The translations under genes were made by a program, and so were the position numbers. Positions 30,166 through 38,069 of a stretch of 47,315 bases of DNA are shown here, one piece after another. The notes under the pieces were generated by a model. It was not told the DNA's origin. It saw only the letters and a list, made by a program, of their open reading frames with translations, and did no database searches. How positions within the stretch are numbered: position 1 is the stretch's first letter; each line of letters opens with the position of its first letter. The DNA is from Pseudonocardia asaccharolytica DSM 44247 = NBRC 16224 (lineage in GTDB: Bacteria; Actinomycetota; Actinomycetes; Mycobacteriales; Pseudonocardiaceae): positions 1-47,315 of the forward strand of contig NZ_KE384067.1 of NCBI RefSeq assembly GCF_000423625.1, in the 5' to 3' direction.

Positions 30166-31356
30166 ATGGACCCGGTGCGCAACCCCTTCGCTCCCGGTGC
30201 CGGTCAGCGGCCCCCCGAGCTGGCCGGGCGGGACAGGGAGGTGAACGCGTTCGAGATCGTGCTCGAGCGCGTCGCGCGCGGACGCCCCGAGCGCAGCCTG
30301 GTGCTCACCGGGCTCCGTGGTGTCGGGAAGACGGTGCTGCTGGGCGAGCTGCGATCGATGGCGCTGCACCGCGGCTGGGGGGCCGGCAAGATCGAGGCCC
30401 GGCCCGAGGCCGACCTGCGCCGCCCGCTGTCCGCCGCGCTGCACCGCGCCATCCGCGACCTCGCCGTGCGGCACCGCGCCCCCGACCGGGTCGACGACGT
30501 GCTCGGCGTGCTGAAGGCCTTCGCGCTGCGCTCGGCCCCCGACGGGGCGAAGCTGCGGGACCGCTGGCAGCCCGGCATCGATGTCCCGGTCAAGAACGGG
30601 CGGGCCGACTCCGGCGATATCGAGATCGATCTCGTCGAGCTGTTCACCGACGTCGCCGAGCTCGCGGCCGACGTCGGCACCGGGGTCGCGCTGCTCATCG
30701 ACGAGATGCAGGACCTGCGTCCCGACGACATCTCGGCGCTGTGCGCGGCATGCCACGAGCTGTCGCAGTCACGCGCGCCGCTCGTGGTCGTCGGGGCCGG
30801 GCTGCCGCATCTGCCCGCGGTGCTCTCGGCGTCGAAGTCGTATTCGGAACGGTTGTTCACCTACGCCCGCATCGGCCAGCTCAACCGGCCCGACGCCGAC
30901 GTCGCCCTGCTCGCCCCGGCCCGGCGGGAGGACGCCGGGTTCGAGGACGAGGCGCTCGAGGCGCTGTACGAGCGCTCGGGCGGCTACCCCTACTTCGTCC
31001 AGGCCTACGGCAAGGCCGCCTGGGACGCGGCCCCGGTCAATCCGATCACCGCTACCGATGTTGCGTTGGCGGCGCCCGAGGCCGAGGCCGAGCTCGCCGT
31101 CGGGTTCTTCGGATCGCGGTTCGAGCGGGCCACGCCCGCCGAGCGGGAGTACCTGCGGGCCATGGCCGAACTGACCGACGGCCGCGACGAGCCGGTCGTC
31201 ACCTCCGGGATCGCCGAGCACCTCTCGCGCCGGGCCTCATCGCTCTCACCCGCGCGGGACAGCCTGTTGAAAAAGGGTCTCGTGTTCTCCGCGCAGCGCG
31301 GCCAGATCGCCTTCACCGTCCCGCATTTCGGCCGCTACCTGCTCACGCACGCGTGA
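30166..31356 (+). CDS. AAA/STAND-type ATPase with winged-helix C-terminus
   Basis: 396 residues from ATG 30166; the first in-frame ATG upstream (30022) would read through an operator region. After LAGRDREVNAFEIVLERVARG comes Walker A GLRGVGKT (49–56), then Walker B VALLIDEMQDL (174–184). PYFVQAYGKAAWDAA and the C-terminal helices (ERATPAEREYLRAM, SRRASSLSPARDSLLKKGLVF, RGQIAFTVPHFGRYLL) form a winged-helix-like end, as in archaeal-type and Orc/Cdc6-like ATPases. Such proteins act as molecular switches, often on DNA or in stress or defence. There is no partner gene in the same direction; the hydrolase gene is convergent. The role is unknown. Confidence 0.8.
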   Translation: MDPVRNPFAPGAGQRPPELAGRDREVNAFEIVLERVARGRPERSLVLTGLRGVGKTVLLGELRSMALHRGWGAGKIEARPEADLRRPLSAALHRAIRDLAVRHRAPDRVDDVLGVLKAFALRSAPDGAKLRDRWQPGIDVPVKNGRADSGDIEIDLVELFTDVAELAADVGTGVALLIDEMQDLRPDDISALCAACHELSQSRAPLVVVGAGLPHLPAVLSASKSYSERLFTYARIGQLNRPDADVALLAPARREDAGFEDEALEALYERSGGYPYFVQAYGKAAWDAAPVNPITATDVALAAPEAEAELAVGFFGSRFERATPAEREYLRAMAELTDGRDEPVVTSGIAEHLSRRASSLSPARDSLLKKGLVFSAQRGQIAFTVPHFGRYLLTHA

Positions 31357-31401
31357 TGCGGGCGATGGCCTCGACAACGTCGGCGGCGGTCGGGATACGG
31401 G

Positions 31402-32268
31402 TCATCGGGCCGCCCCGTCCAGGTGCTCGGTGACCGCGGCAAGCACCTCATCGGGCCGTTCCTCGACGAGAAAGTGCCCAGCGTCGATGCTCCGACCGAT
31501 GGCTCGTGGGAAGTGAGCTCGCCATGCGTCGAGAGGATCGCACTGCGCTCCGACAACCCCCCGTGTTCCCCAGAGAATGAGCGCGGGGACGTCGATGGTC
31601 CGCCCCCGGTCCGCCTCGTCGTGCTCGCGGTCGGGTCCGGCGGCGGCCGTGTAGTCAAGGCACCAGGCCTTGACCACCTCCGGGTTCCGGGCAGCCTCCT
31701 CGTAGGCGGCCAGCGCCTCGGGGGCGAAGACGTCCAGTGGACCGCCGAGGCCGCCGAGCGCGGCGTGCAGAAACAGGACGGGGTCGTGGCAGATCATCCG
31801 TCGAGGCATGTCGCCCGGCTGGGCGAGAAACAGCCAGTGGTAGTAGCGCAGGGCGAGCCAGCTGTCCATGAGCCGCCACACGTCGAGGGTCGGCAGGATG
31901 TCGAGCAGCGCCACCGACGCCACGCGTCGGGGATGGTCGAGAGCCATCCGATGAGCTGTGCGGGCGCCTCGGTCGTGGGCGACGACGTCGAAGGTGGCGA
32001 AGCCCAGCCGGTCCATCACCCGCACTTGATCATTGGCCATGGTGCGGAAGGTGAAGTCCTCGTTGTGCGCCTTCGAGTCGCCGTATCCACGTAGATCGGT
32101 CGCCACCACCGTGTGGGTTCTGGCGAGCTGTGCCGCGACGGGATGCCACATGGCGTGCGTCTGCGGGTAGCCGTGGAGGAGCAGCAACGGCGTGCCGTCC
32201 CCGCCGACCCTGGCGCGGATGACCGCCCCCTCGACCTCCACGTCATGCGGGTGGAATCCGGCAAACAT
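31402..32268 (-). CDS. Alpha/beta hydrolase, fluoroacetate/haloacetate dehalogenase-like
   Basis: 288 residues from ATG 32268; ATG 32295 lies inside an inverted repeat and is less likely. The fold signature is LLLLHGYPQT, DLRGYGDS, nucleophile D99 in AHDRGARTAHRM, and catalytic H265 in DAGHFLVEE. Residues matching the fluoroacetate dehalogenase pocket are at the expected spacing from the nucleophile: R100, R103, D123, H144, W145 (YYHWLFLAQ) and Y206. The tryptophan that sits near +75 in RPA1163 (recalled from memory) is not seen. Hydrolytic C–halogen cleavage or epoxide opening are the options. The stop overlaps an ATG for a 20-codon ORF ending at 31343. Confidence 0.82.
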   Translation of the reverse strand: MFAGFHPHDVEVEGAVIRARVGGDGTPLLLLHGYPQTHAMWHPVAAQLARTHTVVATDLRGYGDSKAHNEDFTFRTMANDQVRVMDRLGFATFDVVAHDRGARTAHRMALDHPRRVASVALLDILPTLDVWRLMDSWLALRYYHWLFLAQPGDMPRRMICHDPVLFLHAALGGLGGPLDVFAPEALAAYEEAARNPEVVKAWCLDYTAAAGPDREHDEADRGRTIDVPALILWGTRGVVGAQCDPLDAWRAHFPRAIGRSIDAGHFLVEERPDEVLAAVTEHLDGAAR

Positions 32269-32287
32269 GCGTGTCCAACCCCTTGCC

Positions 32288-32316
32288 TCGCGCATCCTCG
32301 TTGACAGGATGCGCGA
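32288..32316. promoter_or_regulatory. 11-bp inverted repeat upstream of the hydrolase gene
   Basis: TCGCGCATCCT (32288–32298) and its reverse complement (32306–32316) flank CGTTGAC. The element lies 20 bases upstream of ATG 32268 on the minus strand, so it could be an operator or a leader hairpin of the dehalogenase-like gene. The plus strand carries TTGACA at 32301–32306, with no fitting -10. Confidence 0.55.
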
Positions 32317-32437
32317 TCAGCGGTTGCGTCGACCAGCCCGTGATCGCTGGGCACACTCCTGTTGCTCCGAAAGAGTGAAATCCCAAAGGATGGCGCTGTA
32401 ACGTAACGTGCCCGCCTCTGCGGCCGACTAGCTGATA

Positions 32438-32482
32438 GCCCCGCGGCGCTGTCGGACCCCCGACCTGGCAGCTTCGCGGGGC
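32438..32482 (+). ncRNA. Structured RNA or hairpin element (candidate)
   Basis: A 45-base segment can fold into one long hairpin: GCCCCGCG (32438–32445) with CGCGGGGC (32475–32482), GCTG (32448–32451) with CAGC (32469–32472), TCGG (32452–32455) with CCGA (32460–32463), and an ACCC loop. The stems are separated by a two-by-two internal loop and a five-base bulge. It sits in the 299-base gap between the hydrolase and GroES-like genes, where no gene is visible. Strand and function are unknown; a terminator or leader element is possible. Confidence 0.4.
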
Positions 32483-32554
32483 ATTCCATGTGCCGAGGCT
32501 CCGCGCCGGGTCAGCCGGGTGGCGGGCGGCGCACGAAGCCTCGTCGTCGGCCCG

Positions 32555-32560
32555 TAGCAT
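32555..32560 (+). promoter_or_regulatory. -10 element (TAGCAT) for a leaderless transcript
   Basis: TAGCAT ends seven bases before GTG 32568. If used, the RNA would start at the start codon and exclude the hairpin at 32438–32482. Confidence 0.5.
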
Positions 32561-32567
32561 CAGCCCG

Positions 32568-32888
32568 GTGCCGGACCCACGCCTCGAGATCCAGATGCTG
32601 CACGACCGCGTGATGGTCCGCACCGTCGAGGGCACCGGCGAGCGGCGGAGCAGCGCGGGGATCGTGATCCCTGCAACCGCACAGGTTGCCAAGCGTCTGA
32701 TATGGGGAGAGGTCTTCGGGGTCGGTCACCACGTGCGCACCGTGAAGGTGGGCGATCGGGTGCTGCTGAGTCCGGACGACCAGTACGAGGTCGAGGTGCA
32801 GGGGGTCGGCTACCTGGTCATGCGGGAGCGGGACCTGCACGCGGTCGCTGCGGAGCGCACCGAGCACGGAACCGGCCTGTATCTCTGA
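32568..32888 (+). CDS. GroES-like co-chaperonin family protein
   Basis: 106 residues from GTG 32568; ATG 32595 is an alternative. The GroES-type barrel is recognisable: MLHDRVMVRTVEGTGERRSSAGIVIP, then WGEVFGVGHHVRTVKVGDRVLLSP, then YLVMRERDLHAVA. The mobile loop (GERRSSAGIVIP) is present, though differing from canonical GroES, and no GroEL gene is adjacent. This divergent short form is widespread in actinobacteria alongside the normal GroES, and its client is unknown. It lies 52 bases before the VanW gene, in the same direction. Confidence 0.75.
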   Translation: MPDPRLEIQMLHDRVMVRTVEGTGERRSSAGIVIPATAQVAKRLIWGEVFGVGHHVRTVKVGDRVLLSPDDQYEVEVQGVGYLVMRERDLHAVAAERTEHGTGLYL

Positions 32889-32940
32889 CGGTTCGGCTCG
32901 GCCCGGCCGAGTGTGCGGTGAAGAGGGGAAAACGGAGTTC

Positions 32941-35439
32941 ATGCCCGAGCGCCATGCCTCGCCCGGCGAGGTGACGCAGCGCCCGACATCGGCAGCCGAG
33001 ACCGAGGGGGGTCCGCAGCCTGATTCGGCCGACGTGACGACCGACGTCACGGCGCCTGCCGGCAGCGCCCCCGGCAAGGAGGCTGTCCAGGAAACCCGGC
33101 AGGCGGCGGCCGAGCCCGGCGGGACCGATCCGGGCAAGGCATCCGCGGCCCCGGCGGAACCGGCGGCGTCCGAGGCGGTGGCCACCGAATCCGCGGACCC
33201 CGGCGCCCCGGCGCCCGCCGGCAACCGGCCCACCGCCGATGCTGCGAACGGCGACGGCTCCGAGGAGCGCGCCACGGTCGGCGAGGCCGCCGAGGATCGC
33301 GGTGCCGCCGCCGATTCCGGCTCGGCCGCGGACGCTGCCGCGGGTCCGTGCCTCGACGGCGACGCATCCGAAGCGACACCGTCTGATGCTTCCGCACCGG
33401 CGGCGGCCCCACCGGCACCGGCCGGATCCGCCGCTTCAGCCGCGGCCGCACCGGCCGCACCGCAGGGATCAGCCACTCCCGCCGCGCGCGCGCCCGACGA
33501 GCAGCCCACCCAGACCTTCGCCGCCGTCGGCTCGCAGGCCGGCCGTACCCCGGGAGCTCCGGCACGGCCGGGCGCGGCTCCGGTGGGCGGGCCGTGGGAC
33601 GTCGCGGCGACGCAGGTGATCCCGGTCAGCGCGGCAACCGGCCCGGCGCGGACCGAGCAGCCGACCGACCGGATCGTCGCCCGCGCCGCGGGCGGCGTCG
33701 AACAGCCGACCGAGCGGATCCAGATGCCACCGACCGGCCGCCCCCCGGCCGGTGCCGCCGGACGTCCACGGCGGCGGAAGCGGCTGCTGATCGGTGCCGC
33801 GGTCGTCGGCCTGCTCGCCGTGCTGTACACCGCCGACGTGCTGCTCAGCCTCGGCAGCGTGCCGCGCGGGGTCAAGGTGGCCGGACTGGAGGTCGGCGGC
33901 CTGAGCCGGGCCGATGCCGAGCAGCAGTTGCGCGCGGCGATCGGGCCCCGGACCACGCAGCCCGTCACGGTCACCGCGGGCGAGGTCCAGAGCGAGATCG
34001 ATCCGCGCACCGCGGGTCTGAAGGTCGACTGGACCGCCACATTGGATCAGGCCGGGTCGCAGCCCCTCAACCCGATCACGCGGATCACCTCGTTCTTCAC
34101 CACCCGCGAGGTCGGCGTCGTCAATACGGCGGACGAGCGGTCGGTGACCACCGCGATGGAGCAACTCGCACCGCTGGTGGACACGCCGCCGACGGAAGGC
34201 AACGTGCGCTTCGAGGGCACCACGCCGATTCCGGTGGAACCCGTCGACGGCCGCAAGCTCGACGTGGCCGCCGCGGTCAAAGTGCTCGAGCGCGACTGGG
34301 CGAGCGGCCGTCCGGTCGATCTGCCGCTGATCCCGTTGCCCGCGGCCACCACCGTCGATGACGTGCAGCAGGCCATCGACACCGTCGCCGTACCCGCCGT
34401 GTCCGCTCCTGTGACCATCACCGGTGAGGGTGCGCAGGCCACCCTGACGCCGACGGCCATCGCGTCGGCGCTCAGCTTCCGCGCCGACCCCGAGGGCTCT
34501 CCCAAACTGGTGCCGGAGATCAACATTGAGACCGTGACCGACGCGGTGAAACCGCAGCTCGCGAGCACCGAGAAGCCGGGCAGGGACGCCTCGATCGACT
34601 TCTCCTCGGGATCACCCGTCGTCGTCCCGTCGCAGGACGGCCGTGGCGTCGACTACGACGCCACGTTCAAGGACCTACTCACCGTGCTGACCAGCAAGAA
34701 CAGTCCCCGTCAGGTCACCGCGGTCTACGCCGACCAGCCGGCCAAGCTCACCACCGACGAGCTCAACAAGCTGGGCATCGTCGGCGAGATCAGTTCGTTC
34801 ACGACCGGCGGGTTCGCGGCCGACTCCGGGCGCAACATCCGCCGGGCTGCCGAGCAGATCAACGGCACGATCGTGAAACCGGGCGAGACCCTCAGCCTCA
34901 ATGCCGTCACCAATCCCCGCAACCGGGCCAACGGCTATGTCGAGGCCGGGATCATCGAGGACGGGCACCCGGCGCGCGGCGTCGGTGGCGGTGTCTCGCA
35001 GGTGGCCACCACGCTCTACAACGCGGCGTACTTCGCCGGGATGGTGGATGTCGCGCACAAGGAGCACAGCTACTACATCAGCCGCTACCCGGTGGCGCGC
35101 GAGGCGACGGTCTTCGACAACGTCATCGACCTGAAGTTCCGCAACGACGGTCCGACCGGCGTGCTGATCCAGACGATCTGGACCCCGCGCAACCTCACCG
35201 TCAAGATGTTCGGAACCAAGCGCTACGAGGTCACCTCGACCACCGGGCCGCGGACGAACCAGACGCCGCCCAGTACGGTGACGATCCCTGCGGGCAAGCC
35301 GTGCAGCCCGAGCCAGGGTGCGCCCGGCTTCACCGCGACCGACACCCGCACCCTGCGCAACCTGCAGACCGGCGCGACCCGCAGCGAGACGCGCACGGTC
35401 AAGTACAACCCGTCGCCGATCGTCGTGTGCGGAGGCTGA
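32941..35439 (+). CDS. VanW-family envelope protein with long disordered N-terminus
   Basis: 832 residues. ATG 32941 has CGGAG four to five bases upstream; GTG 32911 is an alternative. Residues 1–275 are a low-complexity Ala/Pro/Glu-rich cytoplasmic arm with repeated EQPT(D/E)RI motifs near its end, candidate Thr phosphorylation sites. One membrane helix lies at about 281–305 (LLIGAAVVGLLAVLYTADVL). Outside are YoaR-like peptidoglycan-binding repeats (VPRGVKVAGLEVGGLSRADAE and a second copy) and the VanW domain at about 630–760 (PGETLSLNAVTNPRNRANGY, GGGVSQVATTLYNAAYFAGM). VanW genes occur in glycopeptide-resistance clusters, but the biochemical role is unknown. Confidence 0.9.
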   Translation: MPERHASPGEVTQRPTSAAETEGGPQPDSADVTTDVTAPAGSAPGKEAVQETRQAAAEPGGTDPGKASAAPAEPAASEAVATESADPGAPAPAGNRPTADAANGDGSEERATVGEAAEDRGAAADSGSAADAAAGPCLDGDASEATPSDASAPAAAPPAPAGSAASAAAAPAAPQGSATPAARAPDEQPTQTFAAVGSQAGRTPGAPARPGAAPVGGPWDVAATQVIPVSAATGPARTEQPTDRIVARAAGGVEQPTERIQMPPTGRPPAGAAGRPRRRKRLLIGAAVVGLLAVLYTADVLLSLGSVPRGVKVAGLEVGGLSRADAEQQLRAAIGPRTTQPVTVTAGEVQSEIDPRTAGLKVDWTATLDQAGSQPLNPITRITSFFTTREVGVVNTADERSVTTAMEQLAPLVDTPPTEGNVRFEGTTPIPVEPVDGRKLDVAAAVKVLERDWASGRPVDLPLIPLPAATTVDDVQQAIDTVAVPAVSAPVTITGEGAQATLTPTAIASALSFRADPEGSPKLVPEINIETVTDAVKPQLASTEKPGRDASIDFSSGSPVVVPSQDGRGVDYDATFKDLLTVLTSKNSPRQVTAVYADQPAKLTTDELNKLGIVGEISSFTTGGFAADSGRNIRRAAEQINGTIVKPGETLSLNAVTNPRNRANGYVEAGIIEDGHPARGVGGGVSQVATTLYNAAYFAGMVDVAHKEHSYYISRYPVAREATVFDNVIDLKFRNDGPTGVLIQTIWTPRNLTVKMFGTKRYEVTSTTGPRTNQTPPSTVTIPAGKPCSPSQGAPGFTATDTRTLRNLQTGATRSETRTVKYNPSPIVVCGG

Positions 35440-35541
35440 GACTGCTGTCCGATTCGTCCGGTCGTGGCTAGGGTCTTCCGAGATCTAGCTCACAGTTCGT
35501 ATCCTCGACCTCACGACATGAATCGAGGATCGGGGGGTCGG

Positions 35542-35967
35542 ATGCGAATCGCGGACGTCCTGCGGACCAAGGGCGATACGGTGACGACGGTCCGGCCGTC
35601 GGCGACGGTCGGTGATGTCATCGCTCGGCTCGCCGAGACCAACTACGGTGCGCTACCGGTGGTGGACAACGGACAGCTGGTCGGAATCGTCTCCGAACGC
35701 GACGTGGTGCGCCGGCTCTACCAGCACGGCCCCGCTCTGCTGGAGCTGTCCGTCACGAAGATCATGACCGTGAACGTGGTGACCTGCTCGCCCACCGACA
35801 GCGCCGTGGACCTGGCGCGGATCATGACCGAGCGCCGGATCCGCCATCTACCCGTCGTCGTCGACGACCAGCTGCGCGGCATCGTCAGCATCGGCGACCT
35901 GGTCAAGGCTCGCATCGACTCGCTCGAGGAGGAACGCGAGCAGCTGCACTCCTATATTGCGGGCTGA
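35542..35967 (+). CDS. Two-CBS-domain protein
   Basis: 141 residues from ATG 35542, with GGGGGG four bases upstream; ATG 35518 is an alternative. TATCCT at 35500–35505 is a possible -10 box. Two CBS domains fill the protein: residues 1–62 (NYGALPVVDNGQLVGIVSERDVV) and 73–125 (RRIRHLPVVVDDQLRGIVSIGDLV). The charged end EEEREQLHSYIAG is typical of actinobacterial stand-alone CBS proteins. CBS pairs bind adenosine nucleotides and act as energy sensors, often for another protein. It is a single gene closed by the strong hairpin at 35974–36019. Confidence 0.9.
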   Translation: MRIADVLRTKGDTVTTVRPSATVGDVIARLAETNYGALPVVDNGQLVGIVSERDVVRRLYQHGPALLELSVTKIMTVNVVTCSPTDSAVDLARIMTERRIRHLPVVVDDQLRGIVSIGDLVKARIDSLEEEREQLHSYIAG

Positions 35968-35973
35968 CGCCCG

Positions 35974-36019
35974 CCGGTGAGTGCGTAACAGTGTTCTAAC
36001 ACTGTTACGCACTCACCGG
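35974..36019. terminator. 22-bp bidirectional hairpin terminator
   Basis: 35974–35995 pairs perfectly with 35998–36019 around only two bases (CT). It sits between the convergent CBS and acyl-CoA dehydrogenase genes, seven bases from each stop. The stem contains GTGCGTAACA, also in the pckG terminator (22103–22144). A G-bulged extension to about 35970 and 36024 is possible. Confidence 0.9.
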
Positions 36020-36025
36020 GCGGGT

Positions 36026-37873
36026 TTAGAAGGCGCTTTCCGACAGCTCCATCAGCGCGTTGTCGGTGTTCTCGACGATCGCGCGCTGCGCGGAGAGTTG
36101 CGGCAGCACCGTCTTGGCGAAGAATCGGGCGGCGCCGAGCTTGCCCTCGTAGAACGCCTTGTCCCGTTCCGACAGCTGATCGCCGAGCGCGGTGAGCGCG
36201 ACGTCGGCCTGGCGCAGCAGCAGCCAGCCGATCAGCAGGTCACCGACGGCCATCAGCAGCCGGACGGTGTGCTGGCCGACCTTGTACAGGTTCGACGGAT
36301 CCTGCGCCGACGCCATCAGACAGCCGGTCAACGCACCGAGCATGGCCTGCACGTCGGCGAGCGCCGCGGAGAGTAACGCTCGCTCCTCCTTGAGCCTGCC
36401 GTCGCCGGTCTCGGCCTCGATGAATCCCTGGATCTCGCCCGCCACGTGCGCCAGGGCCTGGCCGTTGTCCCGGACGATCTTGCGGAACAGGAAGTCCAGC
36501 GACTGGATCGCCGTGGTGCCCTCGTAGAGCGAGTCGATCTTCGAGTCGCGGATGTACTGCTCGATGGGGTAGTCCTGCAGGTAGCCGGAACCGCCGAGGG
36601 TCTGCAGCGACAGCAGCAGCATCTCGGTCGCGCGCTCCGAGCCCACGCCCTTGACGATCGGCAGCAGCAGATCGTTGACCTTCTCGGCGAGCGCGGTGTC
36701 ACCGCCGAGTCGGATCTGGTCCTGGAAGGTCGCGGCGTAGGTGTACACGGCGCGCAGCCCCTCGGCGTAGGCCTTCTGCAGCATGAGGATGCGCCGGACG
36801 TCCGGGTGGTGCATGATCGTCACCCGCGGCGCGGTCTTGTCGAGCATCCTGGTCAGGTCGGCGCCCTGCACGCGCTCCTTGGCGTACTCCAGCGCGGCGA
36901 GGTAGCCGGCCGAGAGTGTGCCGATGGCCTTCGTGCCGACCATCATCCGCGCGTACTCGATGACCTGGAACATCTGCGCGATGCCGTCGTGCACCTCGCC
37001 GAGCAACCAGCCCACCGCGGGCACCCCGCGCTGGCCGAAGGTCAGCTCGCAGGTCGTGGAGGCTTTGAGGCCCATCTTGTGCTCGACGTTGGTGACGAAG
37101 ACGCCGTTGCGCTCGCCCGGCTCGCCGGTCTCGGGGTCGAAGTGGAACTTCGGTACGAGGAACAGCGAAAGGCCCTTGGTGCCGGGCTTCGGCTCGATCC
37201 CCGGTCCCTCGGGGCGGGCCAGCACCAGGTGCAGGATGTTCTCGGTCATGTCCTGCTCGGCCGAGGTGATGAAGCGCTTCACCCCGTCGAGGTGCCAGCT
37301 GCCGTCGGCCTGCCGGACCGCCTTGGCGCGCCCCGCGCCGACGTCGGAACCGGCGTCGGGCTCGGTGAGGACCATGGTGGCCCCCCAGCCGCGCTCGATC
37401 ATGATCTGGGCCCATCGCTTCTGCTGCTCGGTGCCGTTGCGGTGGACGACGGCGGCGAAGCTCGGTCCGGCCATGTACATGAAGATCGCCGGGTTCGAAC
37501 CGAGGATCAGCTCGGCCGCCGCCCACTGCACCGACGGCGGGATGCCGTAGCCGCCGAGCTCGCTGGGCAGGCCGAGCCGCCACCACTCGCCGTCCCAGAG
37601 CAGCCGGTAGGCGTCCTTCACCGACTGCGGCAGCGTGACCGAATGGGTCGCCGGGTCGAAGACGGGCGGGTTGCGGTCGCCGTCGGCGAAGGATTCGGCG
37701 AGCGGCCCGGTCGCGACGGTGTTGAGTTCGGTGAGCACGCCGCGCACGGTGTCGACGTCGACCCCTTCGAACGGACCCGACCCCAGCCGGTCCTGCACCC
37801 GGAACACTTCGAACAGGTTGAACTCGAGGTCGCGCAGGTTGCTCCTGAAGTGGCCCACCACCGTCACCGCCAT
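36026..37873 (-). CDS. fadE5: Long-chain acyl-CoA dehydrogenase, FadE5-like
   Basis: 615 residues from ATG 37873, the length of M. tuberculosis FadE5 (Rv0244c), whose N-terminus FRSNLRDLEFNLFEVF and FADGDRNPPVFDPATH it matches by recall. The catalytic base is Glu451 in LYEGTTAIQSLDFLFRK. FAD-side segments include MVLTEPDAGSDVGAG and FITSAEQDMTENI; QTLGGSGYLQDYPIEQYIRDSKI is the C-terminal flavin-binding region. It carries the extra C-terminal domain of this subgroup. The enzyme starts beta-oxidation by forming the trans-2,3 double bond. Two TTACT-type palindromes upstream (37924–37951) suggest TetR control by fatty-acid signals. Confidence 0.95.
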   Translation of the reverse strand: MAVTVVGHFRSNLRDLEFNLFEVFRVQDRLGSGPFEGVDVDTVRGVLTELNTVATGPLAESFADGDRNPPVFDPATHSVTLPQSVKDAYRLLWDGEWWRLGLPSELGGYGIPPSVQWAAAELILGSNPAIFMYMAGPSFAAVVHRNGTEQQKRWAQIMIERGWGATMVLTEPDAGSDVGAGRAKAVRQADGSWHLDGVKRFITSAEQDMTENILHLVLARPEGPGIEPKPGTKGLSLFLVPKFHFDPETGEPGERNGVFVTNVEHKMGLKASTTCELTFGQRGVPAVGWLLGEVHDGIAQMFQVIEYARMMVGTKAIGTLSAGYLAALEYAKERVQGADLTRMLDKTAPRVTIMHHPDVRRILMLQKAYAEGLRAVYTYAATFQDQIRLGGDTALAEKVNDLLLPIVKGVGSERATEMLLLSLQTLGGSGYLQDYPIEQYIRDSKIDSLYEGTTAIQSLDFLFRKIVRDNGQALAHVAGEIQGFIEAETGDGRLKEERALLSAALADVQAMLGALTGCLMASAQDPSNLYKVGQHTVRLLMAVGDLLIGWLLLRQADVALTALGDQLSERDKAFYEGKLGAARFFAKTVLPQLSAQRAIVENTDNALMELSESAF

Positions 37874-37923
37874 TCCCGCTCGTCCGGCCGACCGTCTCGG
37901 ACAACAGCCTACTCACCGGTAAC

Positions 37924-37951
37924 TTACTTGGAGTATATTACTCGTCAGTAA
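37924..37951. promoter_or_regulatory. Double operator TTACT…AGTAA upstream of fadE5
   Basis: Two tandem sites: TTACT–TGG–AGTA(T) at 37924–37936 and TTACT–CGTC–AGTAA at 37938–37951; the second is a perfect 5+4+5 inverted repeat. They also nest a GAGTA/TACTC palindrome centred at 37937. They lie 50 bases before fadE5 and 118 bases before the amidase gene, in an AT-rich patch. TetR-type fatty-acid regulators bind similar motifs. Confidence 0.65.
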
Positions 37952-38069
37952 CTACGGCAAGCCGGCGTGCGGCGAGGTCCTGCCCCCCTTTTCGGATTCC
38001 TCGGTTGTGTACGAGCCGCATGTGGTGAATGGTGCTGATGAGACCGTTCGGACACACACGGGGGGAACC

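Noticed and set aside
32243..32692. Minus-strand open frame of 149 codons across the hydrolase–GroES gap
   Set aside because: It crosses the GroES-like gene and the hydrolase start with an unlikely composition and no Shine-Dalgarno.
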